A stretch of 64,000 nt of DNA from assembly GCA_008931825.1 (NCBI GenBank), contig QXVZ01008153.1:1-64000 (forward strand), given 5' to 3'. This stretch comes from Phallusia fumigata (Eukaryota > Chordata > Ascidiacea > Phlebobranchia > Ascidiidae). Of this stretch, positions 1 through 13,200 are shown piece by piece. Position numbers and translations under genes: made by a program. How positions within the stretch are numbered: position 1 is the first letter of the stretch; each line of letters begins with the position of its first letter. Below the pieces are notes generated by a model. That model was not told the origin of the DNA. It did no database searches and saw nothing but the letters and a program-made list of their open reading frames with translations.

Positions 1-1260
1 TGCGCCAGAATCGGCATACTTCTACTACTCACAGGGTCTTTGTCTTAAATTCTGTTTTGGATTCAGTTTCTGGGACTTGATATATGAAGTGCATAGGTCG
101 TATCAAAAATAGTTTTACTTTTTCAAGCGACGATTTTACGCAGAGTAAAATGTGGACGTTACGATAACAAACTACCAAGCGAAATATAAAAAATATTTGT
201 ACTGAAACTAGCGCATTTGCAAAAACGTTTTGCTGTGTTGCAAAAGTGCTTTGCCAAACGTAGAGAAAAGGCGGGATTAAAGTTTAAACATACAAGACCT
301 CGTTAAAAAACATCATAGCCACAAAATATGAGGGTGTTAGTAGAGGTGTACATTTTTGGAGAGGTTTTGTGTAAGTTAAGGGGTGTCTTGAAAAATTATT
401 ATTTGTACCCTTTGTCAAACTTCGATTGAATTTTGATATTGATGACATCACCAATTAATAGGATTTGATATGCGATGTCGGTGGTCAAACTTTCACAGTT
501 GTAAAATACGAAGAGTTACCTAAAACATTTTGAAACAAAACATTTACCGCGCAACAACAATCACTGACATAAATACTGATAAGTTCAAGAAAATTAACAC
601 TGGACCCTGACTCTAAAGAGTGAAGGAGGAAATCAACGGAAATCAAACACTACTTGTTAAGGATATGAGAAAGCTATTAAAGTGCTTCCAGCGTCTACAA
701 TCAATTCTTGTGTCGTCTAAAGCAAAGAATGCATCTTTTCGTCACAAACCTTTTGATCCTGCAATACAAATGTGCGTAAATGATTGGAAGCACTTGGACA
801 CATAATGTTCACTTAACAGCGAAGCTAAGGAGACTGAAGTCGACCCCACTAGGCTGGTTACCAAGCATACGATGTCAATACATGCAAAATTGTGAGTAAC
901 TAGCGCGCAGTCAGATCCCAAGATATAGTGTTTCAGGCAGCAAAGCAGAGCTTCCCCAACTAGGGGTCGCGCAACAAATTGTGTGGATCGCGAGTAAAAA
1001 AAATTTCACACAAAGTGTTGCATAAGTAAAATAAATATTTAATTTTGCTTTTTAGTGTAATCTTTCAACACAAGGTATGTTCTGAACTGCTTTTTTTCCC
1101 GCAAACGTTAAGGGTCGCAGAAAAATTTTAGAAATAAAAAAGGGGTCGCAGATCAAAAAGTCTGGGAAGCCTGTAACCCCCGCGAAACATTCCAAACTGT
1201 CCCTGACCAAAAAGCTTTAATTTGGAAGACGTACAACCTGATATGTTGAACAAATTCGCG
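1..1260. other. 3' flank of CPLANE1, no gene seen
   Basis: This AT-rich stretch lies beyond the CPLANE1 stop codon. I see no exon with convincing splice sites. A 61-codon open frame at 620-805 has no recognisable motif and could be chance. A small hAT-like relic at 945-1173 is listed separately. The rest is probably 3' UTR and intergenic DNA. Confidence 0.5.
945..1173. mobile_element. hAT-type MITE relic
   Basis: The left end reads CAGAGCTTCCCCAAC. The right end, reverse-complemented, reads CAGGCTTCCCAGACT. Both are followed by GGGGTCGC-type sequence, so the ends form imperfect terminal inverted repeats of the CAG...CTG kind typical of hAT elements. There is no coding capacity, and I could not match 8-bp target duplications, so it is an old or edited copy. 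Confidence 0.45.
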
Positions 1261-4200
1261 TCACTGTCGATCCACAGATGAGATCATCGCATCGACGTCA
1301 TTCCAATCAACGTCACCGAGCAAGCTTTCCGTTCCGCACGACTTCACTTCGAAGTCATCCGGGCGTGTGGCGGTCACGTGACTTGCCGAGCTCTTCGAAG
1401 ACTTGTTGCTCTGGAGGTCAAATGTCACGTGACCTTTTGTGCTGCCGTAGAGAAGCCGTTTGACGTCATCGCTGATTTTCCACGTGCTCATGACGCTCGA
1501 GATCGACACGTCGCTCATGGGGTCAACTGGGGTTCACAGAAACAATGTTTGAATTTGAGAACAAGTTGAAAAAAACAAGATATGATCACAGGGAGATTGT
1601 TCTTCGGGCAAAAAGTATTTTTATGTTTTTACCCAACGTATTGATTCCTTTTCAGAAGGTATTGGACAGGGCAAAAAACAACAGCCTATGGATAGGAGTC
1701 GAAACATTTAAACATTAGTCACTGATTTCGGATCTATTTATTTTTTGCCAGTAGCAGTCAGAAGTGTTTATATACACGCATTAGGCGGGCTTCCTAACGA
1801 GCTTCGTAGTAAAGTGCTTAAAAAACGATAAAATAGAATAAAAGCTTTTCGAAAACTACTTTACACCAACTCCCTGTACACCTACCAAATACATTCCAAA
1901 CGAGAAGTTTCACTTGATACAAAATTAGTCATGGTATTTTGCCTGAATATCGCACCCAGGCAGGCTTAAGGCGCTTAACCGTGACCAATAGAAAACATAT
2001 TATCACACCTGTTTCAGGAGATGAGTGGACCTCAGTTTTGCGACCAATCGTTGTGCTCTGTAAAATAATAATCGGTAAATGTAACGTTGCGGTGATGCAA
2101 AAAAGGCCGAGTAGGTGATTTTACCTTTTGCAATGGCTTCTTTTTGTAGGGCGTGGTTCGTTTATTCTTGCGATATGTGGTGTTCAACTGTCCGTTAGCT
2201 GTTTAAAACAACGAAAATAAATCAGTAACAATCGTACAAACTTTATTTTTGGACAAACTTTGAAGTTGAAAATGAATAATGGGATAGAATGTCAAGTAGA
2301 AAAAAAGGTTTCCGGACAGGTTAAATAAAAAACAAGACTTTTTTGGACGTTGTGTTGCAGAAAGTTTATGCTTTTAGCAAATGTACGCCACTAAAACCGG
2401 GAAACTTGGAACTATCTCAACTTACCTTCCTTCAAAGGAGATCGCTTTGTTTTAGAAGATTTCGCAAACGCTTGAGACCTGAAATAACAATCCAAGTCTT
2501 AACGCACGAAATTTGGCATCGGTGGAGGTAAAATGTCATGCTCTGCGAATGATAGAAATTAAATATCTTAAACGTCCCTACCTTGGAGATGGCATGGTAG
2601 CTTTGTCGGTTTTAATTTCTTTCATCAAACTCATCGAATCTTTTACGCGCTGTTTGTGATGCTTGTCCAACATTCTCCTGCAAATGGGGTTTGCAAGGCT
2701 CATTATTTTTTTGTTAAATAACCTTACATAGTTAGGAATACAACACTGCCCGCTTGGTGACACACAATCATTAGGTACAGAAATGATTGATGAAATTCAC
2801 ACGCACACAATGTTTTTAATAATAAAGGCACAACCAAATGTGATGTTAACCAAAGAAGCATGGTAGTCTGATCTCCCATACGAAAGGTTTCAACATAAAT
2901 GCAAAGGGTCGGATCGACTTGCACAGTTACATTTGTCCAAATAGGAAGATACAAGCCAGTACTATAGTGTTATGCGTTTGTCGAAACGCAGAAAATGTAT
3001 TACACAAGTGCTGACTTGTATCTTCTTATTAAAAGATTCGTGCACCTAAAAGCTAAGGCTATAGCAACTATATTTCGAAGCAAGTTTTCAATACCAATGT
3101 TATACTTTATCTTTTTCCAATTTTTAAACTACCTTCTTTCCGTTTCTCTCATTTTTCGCGTTTCCTCGATCTCTCGCTGTGTCACGTGACCGCTGGATCC
3201 CTTGAAAGGTTTCGACTCAGCTTCTCGCAGCGCCCTCACGCGGTTCTGGTATTCCCCAGTTCGCTCGCGACGCTTTTGCTCCATCCAGCGGCGGATTTTT
3301 TGTTTGTCCTCGTCAGATCTACGTCAAGAAACTCTTTCTCGGTCCCACACTTTATTGACCGACACAGGCGAGTATTAACACACACACACACACACTCTAT
3401 CGAGCTCATAGAAAATAATTCAGTCATCAACTTATACTCGAATTTCCCCTTGATGTGTTGGTATCGAAACCGAAGGGTTCTACATATGTAGGTGGATCAA
3501 TAAGTCCCAAAAAACGTTTTTACATAAATGCGATGAAGCAGTCGTACAACGAATATTGACTCTTTGCCAACGGCTGGCGTATTATGACGAATATCCGAAT
3601 TAAAGAGGTTTTCTTACCGTTGGTTCCACGGTTTGACCTTTGAACTTGAGGTTTCCTTGTCTTCAATTAAAGCTCTGACCAATTCTTCCTGCCTCAACGC
3701 AGACGCTGAAAATTAAAAACCAATCCAACGCATCAAAGTCAAATCTTTGATAAAAAACATTTCAGTTTAAGAAGGGTTTCAGAACATAACCGTAGCGAAC
3801 GCCAGCACAAAATTTTCTCAGTTTTTTAATTCCTTAATATTTAGTAATCAGTGCAAAGGCCTTGAGTGAAAATATTTGACTAAATACATTTTCAACCTCC
3901 GGGGCCTAACAGATGAATCCGACTAAACACAACATGTTTTTGTCGCAAATACCCCAACTCCAGCTTATCAGACACAAAACAAACAAACCTCTTTCGTTTC
4001 TTGTCTCTTCGCTGGACAAACTCCCAAACGAGACGTCACTCTCTTCCGGTATCGTGGGAATTTCCTGCGGTGTTTCGTACGGTCGGTCACGCTCCGAAGG
4101 GTGGTCACGCTTGGCATGGTACGAATGGGCGGACGAGGAGCTGGACACGTGATCAGTCATATCGGTGTATTCTGGACCTGTGGTTTAAACAAAATGTGAA

Positions 4201-7200
4201 AAAAAATACAAATTCGCTGTTCCTTTGGGTTTCGTCATGACATTACAGTCATAACTAGTTTTAGGGTTCAGATTCTAATACCTACATACATTTTTTAACA
4301 TTGAAAGGGAGCGTTACACACCAAAACATAACAGTTTACATCGAGCAGCATGTTTGTGTTGTTTGCACGAAAAAGGTCCTGGTTGTGATGATTATAAAGG
4401 CATCTGAAAGCATAGAGATTTTCTATTCTAGGCGATGTTTTTTGGTATGAGTTATTTGTACGCACGACATAGAACAACTTGCTACTGCAGAATATAATAC
4501 AATAGTTTTTTTCAGATTTGAAAATACCTATGGAATGCTAAACACGGATCTGTTCATACCTCTTATCAATGACATGACTTATTGTCCAAACGTTTGATGA
4601 ACAAAGCATGTCGCTATTTGGGCCAGCATATTTTAATAAAACTACTAACATTTAATAGTTCGGAATTTTATAACACATAATAATAAGTTGCACATAAACC
4701 TACTATTGCCAAGTGGTGCAGAGAGTTTATAAGCTTCCTCCAATCTTGCTCGGTATCTTGACGACGCCGTGCTGAACTCGTACGGGTCGCCGTAGCCAGT
4801 GGCAACCGGCGTTTCCATTGGTCGATACGCCGCTGTTAAGTCACGTGGTTCCTCGTATTCTCTGTTTTTAAATGAAAAACGTCTTCAGCATCCTAATATC
4901 GCATCTGGCTAAGTTCAGGATTTCAAAAGATGCTTATATTGTGACCTTCGCTGTTGTCATTATCATCACGTAATGGCGATAAGCTTAAATGTTATTGTTA
5001 CGTAATAGAATTTAAGAGCTACGCAATAATAGAAGAGTTTCAAGGCCGATGCCAGTGTCTTAGTTTTAGGATACCAAACAAATATGTACTTTGGAAACCT
5101 GCTTTGTGGTGAACGAACGATGTGACCTGATTGAACGTCTCTACCGACATCTCGCGGAGAGAGTTTTTGGCGTGGCGATCGCGTTTCTTCCGTCACGGGA
5201 CTGAGACTGCGTTCCCGGTAACGCGGGGATCTGTTAAAACAAATTCTATAATTAAAGCACAGTTTTATGTGGGTTTAAATTTCTCCTACCGTTTTTCGTC
5301 GCGTGACGTTGGTGCCATGACGTCACCCAACGTATCGATTGTCTGCACAAGTCGTTCAGAGCTCTGCACAAAGACAAGACAAAACTTACATTATAAAGTG
5401 TGAAGAAAATCGGACAAACAATAACGCGTTAAAAGTAAGACGACAGTTTATGGCAGTGGTCCCTATCCGCTTTATGTGCCCAACTCTGGTATCTCTAATT
5501 GGCATTGACCCCCCTCCCCCCCAACCTTATTGACCGAGATACGCGAAGATAGGGAGACGGGAAATACCCTTTATGTTAATTGCATATGCACGAACAGTAC
5601 ATACGTACAAACTATTTTTACGTATGCATTAACACGCGCACACTTTCACATATACCCACTAGACAACAATTCACTGTCAAAATGTTATTCTCGAATTGCC
5701 CACATCTGCTGTTGATGCGGTAAACCGATGGGTGCACATCTTACAGATCACGCCATAGTATTACAATGCCCGACCCGTATGGTGTTGTGTGGAATTAGGA
5801 AATTACAAACGGAATTGAATGCCAATAATGACAAGTAGTGGTGATGTTACAAGTACCTTGAAATCGTCAATCATCTTCTTCGCCATAACATCGATGGCAT
5901 CCAGCTGCGCCCCCATTTGTTGCATGACGGAAGTCCATCGTTCTCTTGTCACCTCACGAACCTCTCGAACCTCAACCACACATAGTTTGAATTAGAGAAA
6001 TCACCACAGACCAGTATGTATGATAAAGACTAGCTCCGGATTGTTACAAGTAACTTCATTTTTTGATAAACAAGTTATTGACATTAATTCGCTCCTACTA
6101 AAAGATTTATATATTTCGACAAATAATGTTGGCATCTTCGGTATCCTATTCAAATATATTCTAAAATTATGCATATATCAGTAAGAGTGAGGGATAAATG
6201 ACTTGTTTATCAAAAGTTGAAGTTACTTTCGAACTTAAATCGGAAAACAAAACTAAGATTTATGACGTAATAGAGTGCTATGACGTCACCTACCTTGGTT
6301 ACTTCTTTCACGTGATCCGACAAAATCGTTTCCACACTTTTTGCAGCGAATTGCGGTTCAAGGGAAAACCCGGGGGCATACGGGGTTACATCGGGTCGAA
6401 TCTCGCTCGCAGCTTTGTAATGCGCTTCGGCGGGTGTCTGTTGTTTGTAATGTTAAACATCGTTAGGAAGTGGCGGGGTGGGAACAAAGTATAGTCAAAG
6501 TCGAATAGTAAATATTCCAAGATGTTCCAGAACAAGGGCCGGCACCCTATACCAAGCTCCGACGAAAACCAAGATAAACAAAATTTCAGCATGCCGAACT
6601 ATTTTTACATTGGCAAGTACTCTCCTTTCATTGTTTATGATTTTGTTAAAATGTGCAAATTTAGGGTATTTTAAGCAGATCATCTCTTTTTAGCTATGAC
6701 AGATAATACGTTGAATTAAGTTGGGTGATGATGTCACAGTAATAGTTTTCCATAATTAACATTCAAGTCTCTGTAACACGGTTTAATATTCGTTGAGGAG
6801 AACGCTTTATTATTCGAACATCGCAAGTAACGCTAGGGATACTGACCATTTTCGTGGGTAATCCCCTCTTGACGCTATCCACGCTGACGTCACCAACATG
6901 TAAAAATCCTGTCCGTTCCGGTGTGACGTCATCCGGTATGATGTCGGTTTCAAGCCTGAAAAACGAAAAACGCAAAGTTTACGACAGAACTCATTAAGCT
7001 TTTATTTTCATCAGAAGTCCTTAATCTTTTTTCTTTCGTCTCCCCCTTGAAAGCTGTTTCAATTCCCACAACTGTTGCACGGTTTCAGATATTCTTGGCA
7101 AAAATCTACCCGCATGCCCATCAGGAAGCTGATCGAGATCGTTTTTGTGTTCTTATGTCTCAAGCGAGTACCTTGTTCATATCTCAGGGCAAGTCAAAAT

Positions 7201-10200
7201 TCATATATTCCTCCCACACCTGGTTAAACCCCTGCTACACATGCTTAAAAACAACGCGAGGAATCACAGACAAAATTTGTAAACCAATATGTGTTAAGAG
7301 GTCAACAACAGTTGTGACGTTTTTTTGGCAAACCTAAGTTTAAGGAAGATGTCAGGAGGAGGCTTCAGCGGTTTGGTGGTGAGTCGATCCCTGTAATCCT
7401 GCTCCTCCTCTTTGGATGAGAACTCACTTTCATCCTGCACCTCCTCAATGACAGCTTGAAGCTGCGCATCCTTCATCCGGGGTTTGGCGGGAACCTTGGT
7501 GATTCGGAAAAGACTTTAAGTTCACATTGTTGTGAATAGAAAGGCAAGTTTAAAATGAAAAATGTGCGAATCCAACCAAAAGTCACAAACCTTTTTCAAG
7601 AAAATTTTTTGAATTGTATCAAAAATTTCATGTTTTTGGGCCCTGTAGATCAACCAATGGGTGAACTGGGTTAAAAAATTATCGCCATTCCCATCAATCA
7701 CTCTTTCTCGACCGAAACTCATAAACAAACTCGCGAACAGGAGTAAGATAAACAATATGTGTCCCCTTTATGGACCCATAATTATAAGAGGAACAACAAG
7801 ACTGAGAGCAAAGTGCAATGCAAATTACGCAATTAAATCTTTTGTTTCCTCATATCATATCTATTTCTACAACAAATTATCACACAATGAAAACTTACCC
7901 TTTTGCCCACAGAAGCTACAAAGTGTGCATCGGCAGGGGTCATCAATCCATCAGTTTCACTTCCGCTCAGTTGCTCCACCTCGCGGTTAATCGCATCCTG
8001 GTCGAGGTAGCCGTCGAACGGCGCTCTCATTCCCCCTGCCGCACCTGGAGGTTTCAGTTGTATTTATCAAACTGATAATGAAAACAGGAAGTGCCGAATA
8101 TTTAACTGTCGGAAATGAGCCCAACGCGATGGAGATGCAAAAACTGCAAGAGGGCGGTCTAACTATAGTTAGGAATAGCAAATCGCCCAACTGTTGAAAT
8201 GTCAAAATTTGCCCGAATAAATTTTTTTTTTAAACTAAGGTTAGAGTTCACTGCGGGGTGTTTTCGACGAAAATCGCCAAATATACGGAGAGAACGTTTG
8301 ATGATTCATGCCTCTCAATTACACTTGTTTGAACCTTTGCTCAATGAAATGCGGACTGGCTCGGCCCAGCCCACGACTTAAATAGCAAAGATTTTACTTG
8401 GCCAAACAGTAAACGCGTATCAGCACATAACTGCATGACATGCATCGACGCATTACACACTCGATAAATAACGTCAATTAAGCATTTTTATGGCATTAAA
8501 AGAATTCTGTTTTTATTAGTGCACATTTTTATTGCTTGCAGTACGAATACTGTTTACTCTAATCAAGTCAAGATCCAAAGTGTAGACACTTAAAAATAAA
8601 GCTGGTATTAGCTAATCTACAACTGGGGTGTACAGTTTTATGTCTATGCCTGAAACGAGTTATAAACCTAACAAATGTGGCAAAAATCGCCAATGCAACG
8701 CAAGGTCGTCTATGTTAGCTGCAGACCTAATAAAGCATTCTAAAGTTCGTGAAGAGTCGAAAATAATCTGGAAGCGCAGGGTTTTTGTTTATTCAGCGGA
8801 ATATTGAGTTCAAGTACGGGTGTGGTTTTGTGGAACGAGAGGGCCACTTACGTATTGATATCACTGGACGTCTGCTGTTTATCAACGACAAAAAACAACA
8901 TTTTGGTCATAATTTTAACCGGAAGAGATAAACGAATCGTTTTGTGTGTTTCAGGAACAATAAAGAATGTTGGTTACAAAAATTTTGCGATTTTTTTATT
9001 TCTGTAATAACCCCCAAATGGAAAAACTTCTTTGGAGTAACGAACGATCTGTTCCAGTTATTACCAGGTACTTGTACCAAATTACTTCCATAATGTTGCG
9101 TAACCCTTTTGTTCGTTTTATACACAGCCCAGGAATGGTTGTAATTGTTTTTTGTGCACACAATCCTAAAAAATATTCCAACTTTTTTAAATGTTTCCAA
9201 AAAGTTAAACGCTTGGCACAAAACTCCCATAGAGATGACTTCCATAACTAAACATAAGCTTTTAACAGGTTAAATCCATTAAATAAATCCATTAAAACCG
9301 ATACGGTTGACTCTACGAAGCTTGCTCCTCAACCCGCTCTTAGCATACATGCAAAAGTAAACCAATCTAATTCACCTCGTTTAATTTCCGACGATTTTCG
9401 CTTTCTCGGTTGCGTTTCTCTCGTTTCCAATTTATCCGGGTCCACGTTTTCTTTGTCAGCAATCTCTCTTTGCGCGATGCTCGGCTTTGTGCCTTCCTGA
9501 GCTGTCCTGGATTCGAACAGCGGCGCTTTGACTTTCATCATAGGCACAGGAGGACCACGAGAACTCGGTACATTGCTCTGGAAAACAAAAAAAAACACAA
9601 AACAGTTAAATGCAACCAAATATTCCATGCTATAAAGTTTTGGGTTTGGGGAAGCGGTAATTGGGGATTTTTAAGCGAAAATTGAAATACGCATTGTTGT
9701 TTTTTGCCCATCTTCAAGACACGCTTAAAGTGTAAGCAAAAGAGTCTTCGTCTATAAATGATACGACTTTACAGCTAAAAATGAGGTCAGTATACCGAGA
9801 AAGCGTATAGATACATTCGGTTTACACCTTTCAAATTAATTAAAATTCATTATATTTAGCGCAAAATATATTTTTTAACAAATTGTACGAATATAGAATT
9901 GCTAAGGGTTCAACGTTTCACCTAAAATTGCCATGTGTGCAAAAGGGAAAGAGGTCCGTTTTCCAAGTCACGATCGAAGAAAGAATTTAGCTTTCACGGA
10001 AAAATTCCCCAATTAAGTCTTAAATATTTTGCTGAAACATTTGGGTTATCATACTGTTTTACTCAATTCAGATTTAGATTCATGTAGAGTACACGCACTT
10101 CGCAACTCGGTGCGGGTAAACGAACAAGGTACGCATCGATTTGGGTAAAATTGAGCGGTTACCCAATATAGACGGGAAACCGCATTATACCCAATTGTAT

Positions 10201-13200
10201 CAGCGAAGTAATAAAAACATTTTGAAAATCTTTTCGACGACCGTTTTACAAGTGTCTTAGGGTTCTAATGTTTTTCGTTGACCGCTAAAGTAATACAGGT
10301 CGTAAGCCACATTGGGATCGTTGCAGGTACCTTGGCTACGGATTTAAATCCTTGCTTTCTCCCTTCATAAGCCAACACCTCACGAGGGTCGATCAGCCTC
10401 GGAACCAACTCCCTTCGGACCTGGGGCACGTCCCGCTCGGGGACTTCCCTGATGCGAGAAAAGGGGGCGGGGATCGATTCGGCGGACCACGCCCTTCTGG
10501 GGACCGACGGAGCGAAGTGAGGCCGAGACGGGGGTGCAGCGTTCGCCTGCAGGATCGGAAATTGTGTTCTGTAGGCGCCCGAAGCCGCTGGACCGGGAAC
10601 CCTTGACCTGTAAGCCTGCTCGCGATGCGTAACTGAAGGAAATTTGAGAAAATGCGAATCTGGGTGTTGTTGAGCTATGGTGGGGTCGGGATTTTGAGGC
10701 GGGGGTTGCGACAGGGGTGCCTGTGTGACGTCATCAAGATGGCGGGCGTATCTTTCTGCGTTGTGACCGTGGGGAGGCGGCTGCTGTGGAGGTTCAGTGA
10801 ATAACTGTTTTGGAACGGTGCTTGAAGTGCCGAGGTCCTTGACCAGAAGCGGTTTGTCGCGAGATTCAAGGTTGATGAGACGCATCCGGTTCGGATGAGG
10901 CGGAGATGAAGTCTCTTGCTCATATCGGGTCTTCTTTGCAGCGGTAGAGGACGCCCAGGCTTGCCGCGAATTCGGTGTTTTCTGCAAAGCGACCGATTTC
11001 GGATCCAAAGACTTTGTAATCCCTGGAACATGAAACAACGGTATCGCGAACTTCTTTTCAGGGCTTCGCGGGGCTGTTTGTTGGGGATATCCGGTCTGAA
11101 TCGGGACCTCTTCAACTTTAGCTTCCACCTGCGGTTGTGGGACGCTTGGGGCGGGTTGGGGGGCTGGAAGGGTAAACCCCGGGACCAGCGACTGTAACAC
11201 TCCGTTTAGAATCGGATTTCCAGCTCCCGGCTGTGTAGCGCCACCTTGTGATGCGATCATTGTCTGACCGAGCAGGATCTGGCTCAGCAGCGACACCTGC
11301 TGGGCGAGCAGCACGTTCTGAATCTCGCTTCTAACGACCCCTGCCACATTTTCGTTGCCAGAGGGGGCTTGGGGTTGTTGAAGTTGGGGCTTGGGTTTTC
11401 GTAATCCCCCTCCGTCGGGTTCGACGCTTGAGGCGCCCGCGACGCTCTCTGCAAAGTCAAAAATTTCTATGCATTATCCAGGAGACCACCGCAATATACT
11501 AGCTTTCAGTTGGAGGCAGTAAGAGGAACAGAACCCACGAGGTCACATAAGAATGTTTTGGGTGATTTTGTTTTAAATTTGTGGCCGTTTCTTCGCCTCT
11601 TTACTGATGATTTGGGACAACAAATACCAGACTGATGAAAAACTATCCCGTTCTAGTACGCGTTATCATTTTGCAGGAATTACAAAATTCTAGACTGCGA
11701 TACTAAATCATCATAAACACAGCAAAGAATTAGTTGCATCAAAATACCTGGAGCCTGCGAATCGTTCCCATCTAGAAGGTCCTCCGCTCTAAGAGTTGCG
11801 TCCTCTGTAAAAACACAAATTACAATTTATTAAGGACGAGTACAAGCATAAAATTAATGGGCGTGACTACACAAAGCTTTAAAAACACGTTTGTTGCAAA
11901 GGAAATACAGCACAGTAATATGACGTCGCGCAATATTAACGTCAGCAGATGTACAGAATATGTGTGGGCCTAGAGTTACGACTAAATGAAGTTTGGGCGA
12001 TGTAATAAAAGTTTGCCAATGGTTTAGTTCCTGGCCGAGTTCGAGATCATACTTCCATCGCCGGTGTGTTCATCCGGTGGAGATCCCTTTGTTGTTGATT
12101 CCTCATCTTCTTCACCGCCATCCTCCTGCACTTCCACAACCGTTGCGTCAACTTCGTCGATATCTAGAAAGTTAGAAAAGTTGTCTCCACTAAATTCAAC
12201 GTTCCAGGCATACAAGAGGCGTTATACCGAATCATCATACAATCAAACATAGGCATGCATTTCATTTACAAGTAAATTCTACACACACGTTTAGCATTTA
12301 CATAGTGACCGACGGAAATCTGTGATGCCTAGCACTAGATGTCCGAAAAAAAGCTTTAGGGCAGGCAAAGTATTTGCCTAAGCCGCCAAATTGCCAAATG
12401 GTAACGCGACTGTCCTGTGCTCGCAAGGTTGTGGGTTCTAATCCTATTTTGTTCACTTGTGTTTTCCTGAGCAAGGAACTTAAGCGGCATTGCTCCAACC
12501 CAGTGGACCCGATGGGTTGACCAAAATTAAAGTCAGCAACTTTGAAAAAATCAAAAATGATCCAACGGAACTGCAATGAAGCAGGTGGATCGAAGGTGGA
12601 CTCATTGAGCATAACGCTTCCAAGATAAAAGTGAAACAAACAAACAAGTTGCAGCTTAATATTTAATACTTAGAAGATCTTACCTTCTTCTTCTTCAGCC
12701 TCCTCTCCACCATCGCCATCAGTCGCAATCAAATGTTCACTCACAGCTTTTGAAATTGCTGCGTCACTCTTGTCCGCCACCTGGTGTCCCTGCCAGTACA
12801 AAGCAGCACGTCATTGGTGTAAAAAACAACATTATTTAAACTCATAGCTGCGAGAGGGCTTGTATGTGGTAAATGCATTGTAATGCAAACAATACAACAA
12901 TCGCTGTTGTCATTATCAATGCATGTTGAAAAGTTTACAATACACCGTACTCACTACCTACAAGCTCTAAGGCTGCTATGTTTTAAACCAAGTCGGTGTC
13001 TTGAGTTCCAAACAATAGGTTTTTATGCAGGTGAAAATGGCTTGACGCTAAAACCGTTCTTTTACCGTTTATTTTAGTGGCGACATCAGTATTTCGACGT
13101 CACCATGTTAGTCCATAATTAAAATATTTAATGATATCATAGGTTTGCTTACGTCATCATCGATGGAACTGACGATTGTGACGTCATCTTCGCTTTCTAA

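Noticed and set aside
12375-12450. tRNA-like sequence as a functional tRNA gene
   Set aside because: A and B boxes are present but the acceptor stem does not pair, and the sequence continues into a shared SINE body.
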